This document shows positions 1-7,910 of a stretch of 41,438 bases of DNA, in pieces (position 1 is the stretch's first letter; each line of letters begins with the position of its first letter). Position numbers and translations under genes: made by a program. Location of the stretch: the NCBI GenBank assembly GCA_020636315.1, contig JACJYA010000027.1, positions 1-41,438 of the forward strand. The letters run 5' to 3'. The notes below the pieces were generated by a model. It ran no database searches, had not been told where the DNA came from, and was given only the letters and a program-made list of their open reading frames with translations. The DNA comes from Lewinellaceae bacterium. GTDB lineage: Bacteria; Bacteroidota; Bacteroidia; Chitinophagales; Saprospiraceae.

Positions 1-1
1 A

Positions 2-535
2 AGGCACAAGAATGTGACTATACTATTTACTGACTTTCAAGGTTTTACTGAGTTAGTAGCATCCATTTCGGAAATCACTTTGGTCAATGAGCTCAATGAC
101 ATTTTTGGACGGTTCGATGAAATCGTTGAGGAGGCAGGAGTTGAAAAAATTGAAACAATTGGTGATGCATATGTGGCTGCCTGCGGCCTTCGAGAAGGGA
201 TTGCCGAACATGCAATTAATTGCATTGCAGCCGCACAACAAATGTTATACTACCTGGAGGAAAGAAATCGGAAACATGAAATAAAATGGAGGATGAGAGT
301 TGGGATACATTCCGGACCTATTGTGGCTGGAGTAGTAGGAAAGAAGAAATTCAGATATGACCTTTTTGGGGATACAATTAATACGGCAAGTAGGATGGAG
401 TCATCCGGAGAACCTGGCAAAATAAATATTTCAGGACCGACTTATCAACTTGTTAAAAATGATATCGATTGCGAATACAGAGGGGAAATTTATGCTAAGG
501 GAAAAGGAGATATGGAAATGTACTTTGTAAAATGA
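2..535 (+). CDS. Class III adenylate/guanylate cyclase, C-terminal catalytic domain (5' end outside window)
   Basis: This is the catalytic domain of a class III nucleotide cyclase, which makes cAMP or cGMP. The frame is open from the window edge (RHKN before VTILFTDF), so the GTG at 14 is not a real start and the gene continues leftward. Counting from that GTG, the metal-binding Asp residues are D7 in FTDF and D51 in IGDAY, and the transition-state Asn/Arg pair is N123 and R127 in the TINTASRME segment. The base-recognition positions look mixed. E47 in KIETIGD is the residue guanylate cyclases usually carry, while D116 in YDLFGD is the adenylate-cyclase residue. Substrate is therefore uncertain. 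Upstream sensor domains, if any, cannot be seen. The family call is firm. Confidence 0.9.
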   Translation, partial: RHKNVTILFTDFQGFTELVASISEITLVNELNDIFGRFDEIVEEAGVEKIETIGDAYVAACGLREGIAEHAINCIAAAQQMLYYLEERNRKHEIKWRMRVGIHSGPIVAGVVGKKKFRYDLFGDTINTASRMESSGEPGKINISGPTYQLVKNDIDCEYRGEIYAKGKGDMEMYFVK

Positions 536-661
536 ACGTAATTACCCAGTCCAAATCTTAACAAATTTACCTCTCCCAGCGGCTTTGGGTGGCTCTCCCA
601 AGCGGCAAGAAATATGGCGGAGATAATCTTGAATTAACTTTTGGCTGGTTTTGAATTAATT

Positions 662-835
662 TCATTCCAATTGCGGAAAGTTGATTTCAGGAATAATTCC
701 ATCGAATATTGCTTTCAGCGCTTCGAAGACATTTATCCCTTGTTTCCGGAATGTATGGATTAGAGAATACCAGATAGCAAAAGCCTGAGCCCCATGCCCG
801 GTGCGGAAACATTGTATTACTTTTCTGTGGGCCTG
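662..835 (-). mobile_element. Remnant of an IS66-type transposase C-terminus
   Basis: Reading the minus strand from about 835 to the TGA at 662-664 gives a transposase tail: CFRTGHGAQAFAIW, then a segment with HTFRKQGINVFEAL, ending PQLE. This resembles the FRS..GA..F....S...TARKQG.N..EAL tail of IS66-family (TnpC) transposases. Upstream of about 835 the homology dissolves and no complete transposase frame is present, so this is a decayed fragment. I could not identify terminal inverted repeats or a target duplication. The surrounding gap 536-1009 shows no other gene. The plus-strand frame at 794-997 runs antisense to this remnant and looks spurious. Confidence 0.6.
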
Positions 836-1009
836 AAGGCTACCTGTTCAATGGCAAGTACCGTGGCAGGCGGTGTTTGGATTGGGGGCGCAGACATTCC
901 TTTGAGTTGGCGGTCAGCAAGAAAAAAAAGAAACGAATGGAATTTTGGAGACAGTAATTCGGTTAAAATGAACAGAAAAGTAAAATCGAGAAATTGAATT
1001 ATCCGATAA

Positions 1010-1621
1010 ATGAAAATAGAAAATTACATCCAAAAAATTCAAATACATCTGATTTCAACGCATTCCAAAATATTTGAGTGGTTTAATGAGAATGAAGATG
1101 TCAAAAAATACCGCCCAATTGATAATGGTTGGACAATTTCGGAGATATTGGAACATATCGCTTTGACGAGTCATTTTTTGATGATTTTGATAGATAAGGG
1201 AACAGATAAAGCCCTAAGAAATATAAAAAACTTATCCTTGGATGAATTGAAGATAAATTTCGATTACGACTTAAATAAGATAAACGAAATAGGAATCCAT
1301 AAATCATTTGATTGGATAAGACCTGAGCATATGGAACCGAAAGGTGACAAATCAGAATTGGAAATCAAGGATGAAATGATTAGTCAAATAAACCGATGCC
1401 TCAACCAATTGGAAAAACTCAAAAATGGTGAAGGATTACTCTATAAGACAACAATGACAGTCCATGAATTGGGGAAAATAAATGTTTACGAATACATATA
1501 TTTTCTGAGTAAACATGCTGAAAGACATATTCATCAAATGGAAGAAAATAGAAATGAATTTGAAAAAATAAAAAGAAGCCGAACCGCCAGCAATAAAGCG
1601 CCAAAGCGAGGCGGAGCATAG
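1010..1621 (+). CDS. DinB-like (DinB/YfiT superfamily) protein
   Basis: This 203-residue protein has the size and pattern of a DinB-like four-helix-bundle protein. It has GWTISEILEHI near residue 41, whose His is a likely metal ligand, and SKHAERHIHQM near residue 168, which supplies the other His residues. Members include metal-dependent thiol transferases and many proteins of unknown function; the reaction here cannot be told. The last ~15 residues (NKAPKRGGA) are encoded by GC-rich sequence that forms one arm of an inverted repeat, AGCGCC 1597-1602 with GGCGCT 1638-1643. The C-terminus may therefore be read-through into a repeat element. The gene is AT-rich compared with the middle of the window, consistent with acquisition. 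Confidence 0.75.
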   Translation: MKIENYIQKIQIHLISTHSKIFEWFNENEDVKKYRPIDNGWTISEILEHIALTSHFLMILIDKGTDKALRNIKNLSLDELKINFDYDLNKINEIGIHKSFDWIRPEHMEPKGDKSELEIKDEMISQINRCLNQLEKLKNGEGLLYKTTMTVHELGKINVYEYIYFLSKHAERHIHQMEENRNEFEKIKRSRTASNKAPKRGGA

Positions 1622-1637
1622 CGACGGCCGTAGCGAT

Positions 1638-1770
1638 GGCGCTAACAATTGCATATAGATAGCTTATGGCGGGTAAAACGGTAAATTCAAGGTTTTCGGC
1701 ATTTTGCCAAGTTCGTTTTGGGCGGACAGGAAAGTGCTTCGAAAACCACCACAAGCCATATGCGAGACCG
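1638..1770. repeat. Nested imperfect palindrome between accessory genes, attC-like
   Basis: Between the DinB-like gene and the membrane protein lies a nested imperfect inverted repeat. The outer arms are GCATATagataGCTTATGG from 1651 and CCACAAGCCATATGC ending near 1761. The inner arms are GGTTTTCG 1691-1698 and CGAAAACC 1740-1747. Just outside are GCTAAC on the left and GTTGCAG on the right, reminiscent of the AAC...GTT core boxes of integron attC sites. The boxes do not match the RYYYAAC/GTTRRRY consensus well and no integrase is in view. It could equally be a Bacteroidota intergenic repeat or a terminator. Confidence 0.4.
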
Positions 1771-1800
1771 TTGCAGAACATTTGTAAAAATGCAAATAAT

Positions 1801-2427
1801 ATGATAACCACCAAAGCCTTATTAAGGCTTCTCCCAACTTTAGGGATTTTGACTTTCATAGGGCTTTACGTCTATGCCACTACATTATACCCCGGAGGTT
1901 CACAGGCGGATATAAACTCGGTAGGATTTGATTGGCGCAACAATTTCTGGTGCAACTTGATGAGTGAAGATGCAATGAACGGACTTGAAAACCCCGCAAG
2001 TCCTGTTGCTCTTATAGGAATGGTCATTCTTTGCTCAAGTATGACACTTTTCTTCTTTCAGTTTGCTGATTACTTTGAAAAAAATAGAATTTGGAAAATG
2101 ACAATCAAAATTGCCGGAGCTTTAGCAATGCTGTCAGCGGTCTTTATTTTCACTAAATATCATGATATTATGACCACAATATTAAGTATTTGTGGTGTGT
2201 TGGGAATCATCGGAATAATTAGAGCACTTCACAAAAACAACTTGACGTTTTTCAAAGTAAGTGGCATAATATGCATGGCACTCGTAGGAATTAACAACTT
2301 GTTCTACTATAATGAAAATTTAATAAAGTACTTACCTATAGTACAGAAAATCGGCTTTATATTGATTCTTGCCTGGACAATCGGACTTAATTTGAAAATG
2401 AAAAATGAAAACGTGCTACAACAATAA
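1801..2427 (+). CDS. Small multi-pass membrane protein (DUF998-like)
   Basis: About 208 residues from the ATG at 1801. The frame stays open back to 1666, but that stretch lies inside the palindromic repeat and encodes nothing hydrophobic, so 1801 is preferred. Hydrophobic segments lie near residues 9-27, 67-87, 98-116, 120-138, 148-166 and 178-198, giving about six membrane helices. The LYPGGSQ loop after helix 1 followed by an F.W..N..CNLM segment resembles DUF998-type membrane proteins. No catalytic motif is evident and the function is unknown. It ends 33 bp before the convergent fucosidase gene. Base composition is AT-rich like the rest of the left end. Confidence 0.6.
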   Translation: MITTKALLRLLPTLGILTFIGLYVYATTLYPGGSQADINSVGFDWRNNFWCNLMSEDAMNGLENPASPVALIGMVILCSSMTLFFFQFADYFEKNRIWKMTIKIAGALAMLSAVFIFTKYHDIMTTILSICGVLGIIGIIRALHKNNLTFFKVSGIICMALVGINNLFYYNENLIKYLPIVQKIGFILILAWTIGLNLKMKNENVLQQ

Positions 2428-2460
2428 ATAAATTGCAATGAAAAATTCCGCTCAGGCAAA

Positions 2461-4954
2461 TCAAGTCAATTTAAGTTCGTACACTCCCCCCTCCATAGTT
2501 TTGAACTCTAAAGATCCATCCGCGTAGGCCTTCGCAGGAATGCTTTTCCCATCCATCATTACCGTACATTCTTTTCCAGGATAGATCCGGCATACTTTTC
2601 CGGCTTTAGATAAGATTTCCACCCTGGTGATGGTATGATCGTTCCATTGGATATCCAGTTCAAAACCACCCCGGACACAGACACCATTAAACCTGCCGTC
2701 TGGCCATTCATCGGGCAAGGCCGGCAGTAGATCAATCACCCCTTCGTGCGATTGCACGATCATTTCCGTGATCCCTGCCGCAACACCCATTGTTCCGTCC
2801 ACCTGCAGCGGGTTCCCGCACTTGGCAAACAACTGTGGATAGCACTGCTCCCGAATATAGCCTTTAAAGATCCGGTTTGCCCTGTTTCCATCATACAACC
2901 TTGCCCACAACGCCATTTTCCATCCCATGGAGAAACCTTTACCGCCATCTCCCCGCTGATCCAGAACGGCTTTACAGGCGTCAACATATTGAGGCGTTCT
3001 CTTAGCTGATATTACATTCCCCGGTCAAGTCATACATGGTGAAAAAATGCCGGTGCTTGTCCTCCAGTTGACATAGTCTTCACCACTCCTGCAAGGTTCC
3101 GTCTTTCCCGATTTGTGGGGGAGCAAGGCGTTTCCTGGCTGCTTCGGCCCTTACCAGCAAGTCCTTGTCCAATCCCAGTATTTTTTCCGTTTCCGAATAG
3201 TTCCGGAAAAGATCCGTCAGGATCTGGATATCAATGGCTGAACCGTAGCAGATCGTTGTGAAATAATAGAAACCGGTTACTTCATCAAAGAAGTATTCAT
3301 ATCCCGGCCCATCGGGCGGATTTTCGGGCGAGGTGGACGGGTTGGTCACCAGCCATTTTCCCTGAGTATCTTCTACCAGAAAATCCAGAAAGAATTGTAC
3401 CGCCCCTTTCATCACCGGATAGATCTCCCTCAGGTACCCTTCATCCTGGGTGTAGAGGTAGTGGTCGTATAACTGGTTGGTAAGCCAGGCGCCACCGACG
3501 GTGAACGTTCCCCAGCAGGGGCCATCCATAGGGGCGGCTACTCTCCACAGGTCTGTGTTCTGGTGAAACACCCAGCCCCCGGCGCCGTAGTGCTCCCTGG
3601 CCACCCGGGAGCCCTGGTCCGTTAATTCCTTTACCATGGTGGCCAGCGGCTCCATGCATTCGGCGAGGTTGCCCGATGCTGCCGGCCAGTAATTCATTTC
3701 GGTGTTGATATTCGTGGTATATTTTGAATCCCAGGCCGGGTTCATGTCGTTGTTCCATATTCCCTGCAGGTTGGCGGGCTGGGTGCCGGGCCGGGAGGAG
3801 GCGATCAGGATATAGCGGGCAAAATTATAACAAAGGGCGGCCAGGCTGGGGTCAGGGCTGTCGGCAATGCCGGCCATACGCTGATCTGTTGGAAGAAAGG
3901 AGCTTTCTGTTTTTGGCAGCTCCAGGGATACCCTTTGGAAGTATGCCTGGTGATCCTTCACGGCAGCAGCCAATAATTCATCATATCGTTTGCCTTTTAA
4001 TTGTTCCAGATAATTCGCCACGCGTTGCTCCTGATCCGCACTTACATCTTTATAATGGACAAAATTGGTTGCGGCAACGACATATAAAGTTACCGCGTCC
4101 GCCTCTTCAATGATCAGATGATCATCCTCTACCCACATTTTTCCACCTTCGGGGATGGCTTTCAGTTCTACCTTATATCTGACCTTTCCCTCAATACCCA
4201 AATAGTCGGCTGATTTCCCATTCACCATCAGGCCATCCTGGCCCACTCCGTCCATTCTGAAGTAATCGGTCGCATAATTGGAATGGGCTTGATTTCGGCA
4301 CCCCCTGAGTTGTGCTTTGAAAGATATACTGCCCGGTTGGCTTGCCGTTAAACGAACCATGATCATCTGGCCCGGCGAAGAAGCAACGATTTCCCTTCGG
4401 TAGATGACATCACCTGCCGTATATTCAACACCACTGATGCCGGTGTTCAGGTCCAGCCAACGTTTGTAAGTGGCCACCTCATCCTGGTTTTCGAAAAAGA
4501 GGTGAAGGTTGGCTAGCGACTGATACTTTTGCTGTTCCACCGGATAGCCCATGAGTTTGCGGCCAAACAGCTTATGAGCTTTGATGGGTTGTCCCTCAAA
4601 AATATATTTCTGGATCTGCGGCAAAGCTTCAGCGCCTCCTTCAACCACCGTTGAGTAAGGCCCTCCCGACCAATACGTTTCCTCATTCAACTGGATCCTT
4701 TCTTCTCCATATTTACCAAACACCATGGCTCCAAGCCTGCCGTTTCCGACCGGTAATGCCTCCTCCCATTTACCGGCAGGAGCCTCATACCAGAGCAGAG
4801 TGGCAGGATCAAAGTCCTTCTCCGGTATCTGCGACGTCCGGACTACCTGCCCCTCCGTCATAACATCAGCCCGCAGGCCTGCTGTTTGCGACTGTACTGA
4901 ACCAACAATGAGCATAAAAATTGTAAAGAACTGAATTAGCCTGAATCCGTTCAT
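2461..4954 (-). pseudogene. Glycoside hydrolase family 95 alpha-L-fucosidase, frame broken twice near the 3' end
   Basis: The start at 4954 gives a signal peptide (hydrophobic FFTIFMLIVGSVQS) followed by a GH95 protein: the N-terminal domain begins WYEAPAGKWEEALPVGNGRLGAMVFG, the (alpha/alpha)6 barrel carries TNINTEMNYWPA, and NPSTSPENPP contains the expected general-acid Glu. These enzymes release fucose from glycans in the periplasm or outside the cell. The frame stops at TGA 3080-3082 right after GTLQEW. Homologous sequence (LEDKHRHF) continues past that stop, and a second shift near 3005 is needed to reach RTPQYVDA and the C-terminal part at 2461-2928. That part has VDGTMG where the family usually has DGNFGG. 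Either a young pseudogene or two uncorrected indels; residues around the breaks look undegraded. Confidence 0.8.
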
Positions 4955-5060
4955 ACCGTGCTGTTTGATGACTTACATTCAATTACCGGTTGGAATAGTT
5001 TGGTAATATCGGTGTAAACATCCAGCATTTCATAGAAAAACAGCCCACCATTGTTCATTT

Positions 5061-5221
5061 AGAGCTTGTTCGGGTTTTACACTTTGGGCTGCTCTTGCCA
5101 AATTTTGTCCTGAACTGCGTTCTTCTTCAGTCACGTAGCTATGGCTATGCTCCTTCATCACGCCTTGTTCAGCATAAAATTTGGCGGCGTTCGCTCCAAA
5201 AGCAAAATCCGAACAAGCTCT
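5061..5221. repeat. MITE-like ~160-bp imperfect inverted repeat
   Basis: Left arm starts AGAGCTTGTTCGG at 5061 and right arm ends CCGAACAAGCTCT at 5221. Similarity continues inward: GTTTT/AAAAT, then GCCAAATTTT near 5097-5106 against AAAATTTGGC near 5176-5185, then CTGAAC against GTTCAG. The arms are about 60 nt each around a ~40-nt centre. The outer edge coincides with the stop codon (TTA 5221-5223) of the TonB-family gene, so its transcript would end in a large hairpin before the fucosidase gene. Candidates are a MITE, a REP-like element or a processing/termination structure. No gene is seen elsewhere in 4955-5220. Confidence 0.7.
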
Positions 5222-7665
5222 TAGTTTTCCGTCTTGATCCTTCCCTGTTCTTCCTCCAGGCCCGTCTTGCGGTTGCGGGCGCTTTTGACCTGAGTGTTAC
5301 CGATGAGGTAAGTGAAGTTGAGGCTGACGCGCCGGCTGTCCCAACCACCATGCATATCGGCGTAAAGGGCGCCGAAGATACTGACGCCGTGCCAGTTGGT
5401 AGATTTGAAAATATCGTTGATTGCCAGTTTGACGCTGCCCCTGTCATTGGCTAGTTTTTTCTGAATGCCGGCATTGAGGCTCCACATGGCATCCATTTTG
5501 AAGTTGCCGCCCCAAATGGTTGGGGAGTTGTACCAGCCGGACAGCTCAAAGGAAAGATCCCAGGGCAGGGTGAAGGTCTGCTGGCTGTAGAAACTGACCG
5601 CTTTGACGTCCAGGTCGATGGCCTTACCGTTGCCGAAGTCGGCTACATTGTGGGTGTAGTAGGCGGTCAGGTTGGAGTAACTGCTCCACCACTTGGTGAT
5701 GGAGAAGGGAGAACTCAGGCTCAGGCTGTAATTGTACTGATCGGCCAGGTTGCGGTAGGTAATGTAAGCCGCTTTCAGGCCTAAAGTATCTGTAATATCG
5801 GAGATGAGGCCTTTGGTATGGCTGAAGCCCAGGGTGGTGTTCAGCCGGTAGTTGAAGGAGTGCGTCAACTGTACATTATTGGCGTATTCCGGCCGCAGGA
5901 AGGGGTCACCCCGACGGTAGGTCAGCTCATTGAGCTTGTATTCGAAGGGGTTGAGGTCCTGGTATGAGGGGCGGTTGATGCGGCGGCTATAGGAAAGCTG
6001 GAAGCTGTTCTTATCGTTGAGGGTATAGGTCAGGCCACTTGATGGGAAAAAGTCAAGATAATGCTTCACAACGTGCCCGTCGTCAACCGGCAGGGCGCTG
6101 GTCAGGTCGCCGGTGGAGTTGGTTTGTTCCATCCGCAACCCGAGCTGTAGGCCGAATTTCTTACCGAACTGCCGGGTGTAATTCAGGTAGGCCGCGTTGA
6201 TGTTTTCTTCATAGACAAACTGGTTGGTCCGGCCGTAGTCGGGAACCGGGATCTGGTCCACCAGGTTGAAAAAGTCGAAATCATTATCCGTCCGGACGAG
6301 AGAAAGTTTCAGCCCGGCGCCCAACTGCCCATCCCACAGGGGTTGCTCGCGATCCACCTTGAAGGTGTATATGTTGATCTTCGTGGGCATCTCGGTGGTG
6401 TTGATCCGCTCCCGGAGAACCACCTGCCCCGAAGCGTCGTAGTAATAGTTGGGCTGGTAAGCATCCTGGACGTTGCGGAAGCGGCCGTAATCGACATCGA
6501 CATTCCAGGTTTTTCCGTCGCCCTTGTCGAAACGATAGTTGAGGTTGAAATTCAGGTTGTTTCGGCCGCCTGCATTGTTGCTGGCGGCGACAAGGACGCT
6601 GTCAATGCCGGTTTGTCCGATCATTCCCATAGGCGTTCTGGTGTCGCTGTTCCAGGTGAAGTCAGAATTGTAGCCACTGAACAGGAACCCGATCGTTTGC
6701 CGTTTGTCCAGGAAATAGTCGGCGCCCAGCTTGAAGTTGTGGCTACTCCAGTCGCCCCCTTCGATCCCTTTCTGATCAAAGCGGAACCCCGATTGTTCGC
6801 GGTAGATATCGAGGAAGGCGGCGTATTCCCCGTTATTATAGCCGTAATTGCCGAAGACATTGGCCTTCCGGCCGCGGAAGTTGCCGTTGAGGGAAGTGTT
6901 GTACCGCGCCACCTCACCGGCTGAATACCCCAGGTTGAGGTTGGCGTTGGCGCCCAGCCGCTGGTCCTTTTTCAGCTTGATATTGATGATGCCGGCATTA
7001 CCTTCCGCATCGTATTTGGAAGAGGGGTTGGTGATGATCTCAATGGCATCGACCTCGGTGCTTTGGAGGTTTTTCAGATAGGCAGCCAGGTCATCGCCCC
7101 TCAGCGGGGAGGGCTTGCCGTCGATATAGACCCGCACGCCGCTTTTGCCGAGCATCATGATGTTCTCGTTGTTGTCAACCACTACGCCGGGAGATTTCCG
7201 CAGCAGTTCGAGGGCGTTGTTGCCCGTGGCATTTACGCTGCCCTGCACGTTGAATACCATCTTATCCGGCTTGATCTCCAGCAGCGGGCGGACGGCTGCG
7301 ACCACCACTTCCTCCAGGGCCACTGCGGATTCGGCCATCTCAATATCCGGCAATTGCAGAGTTTCGCCTGCTCTTACCGTAAAAGGCGCCGAAAGGTACT
7401 CGGCAAACCCGACATAGGTAATGGCGATAAAGTAGTTCCCCTCGGGAATGTTGGCCATCGTAAAGACGCCATCTTCACCGGTGGGCTCTACCTTCACCAT
7501 GCTGGAGTCTGCAACGGTATTAAGCACCACATTAGCGAACATGACCGCCTGGCCGCCTTTGTCAAGTACCTTGCCGGTGACGGCTCCGGTATTTTTGCCT
7601 GCAAACAGGCTGGCAGGAAATAATAAGCACAGAAGGCTGAAAAAGAAAAAGATCCTGTTTTTCAT
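5221..7665 (-). CDS. TonB-dependent receptor / outer-membrane beta-barrel protein with carboxypeptidase-regulatory-like N-domain
   Basis: An 814-residue outer-membrane protein. Residues 1-22 are a signal peptide (FFFFSLLCLLFPASLFA). Residues ~25-115 form a CarboxypepD_reg-like beta-sandwich (GAVTGKVLDKGGQAVMFANV). Residues ~120-235 are a plug-like domain with SGVRVYIDGKPSP and NPSSKYDAEGNAGIINI, a hallmark of the OMP_b-brl_3 group. The rest is a long beta-barrel rich in aromatic strands. The end (KTGLEEEQGRIKTEN) lacks the usual terminal aromatic residue. The substrate is unknown and there is no SusD partner next to it. The frame is intact. It lies upstream of the fucosidase on the same strand, but the hairpin-forming repeat between them argues against simple co-transcription. 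Confidence 0.9.
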   Translation of the reverse strand: MKNRIFFFFSLLCLLFPASLFAGKNTGAVTGKVLDKGGQAVMFANVVLNTVADSSMVKVEPTGEDGVFTMANIPEGNYFIAITYVGFAEYLSAPFTVRAGETLQLPDIEMAESAVALEEVVVAAVRPLLEIKPDKMVFNVQGSVNATGNNALELLRKSPGVVVDNNENIMMLGKSGVRVYIDGKPSPLRGDDLAAYLKNLQSTEVDAIEIITNPSSKYDAEGNAGIINIKLKKDQRLGANANLNLGYSAGEVARYNTSLNGNFRGRKANVFGNYGYNNGEYAAFLDIYREQSGFRFDQKGIEGGDWSSHNFKLGADYFLDKRQTIGFLFSGYNSDFTWNSDTRTPMGMIGQTGIDSVLVAASNNAGGRNNLNFNLNYRFDKGDGKTWNVDVDYGRFRNVQDAYQPNYYYDASGQVVLRERINTTEMPTKINIYTFKVDREQPLWDGQLGAGLKLSLVRTDNDFDFFNLVDQIPVPDYGRTNQFVYEENINAAYLNYTRQFGKKFGLQLGLRMEQTNSTGDLTSALPVDDGHVVKHYLDFFPSSGLTYTLNDKNSFQLSYSRRINRPSYQDLNPFEYKLNELTYRRGDPFLRPEYANNVQLTHSFNYRLNTTLGFSHTKGLISDITDTLGLKAAYITYRNLADQYNYSLSLSSPFSITKWWSSYSNLTAYYTHNVADFGNGKAIDLDVKAVSFYSQQTFTLPWDLSFELSGWYNSPTIWGGNFKMDAMWSLNAGIQKKLANDRGSVKLAINDIFKSTNWHGVSIFGALYADMHGGWDSRRVSLNFTYLIGNTQVKSARNRKTGLEEEQGRIKTEN

Positions 7666-7871
7666 AACGATCGGAATTTAGTTTTCCGGCCGCATGGGTG
7701 TTGAACTCTGGTGAGGTTGGTTAAAATGATTGCTGTAGCCGCATTTCGATCCTAGGACGGAATATTACCCGGCAAGGTTACACACTCGCTGTTCCTTTCC
7801 AAGAAGAAAAGACGAAAAGGGTTGAATTGACGATCAATAATCAAACCTTACAGGTGCTCCCCTATTTAAAT

Positions 7872-7910
7872 GACTTCTGTCCTTCTCACCAGTTATAACC
7901 GGCAGAAGTC
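7872..7910. terminator. Inverted repeat at the 3' end of the fusion gene
   Basis: GACTTCTG at 7872-7879 pairs with CAGAAGTC at 7903-7910, a perfect 8-bp repeat with a 23-nt loop. It spans the TAA stop (7893-7895) of the large minus-strand fusion gene. There is no clear T-tract, so termination is only one possibility. The rest of the 227-bp gap to the TonB gene start at 7665 shows nothing I can name. Confidence 0.35.

Noticed and set aside
794..997. 67-codon plus-strand frame
   Set aside because: Antisense to the transposase remnant, no homology pattern or start context.
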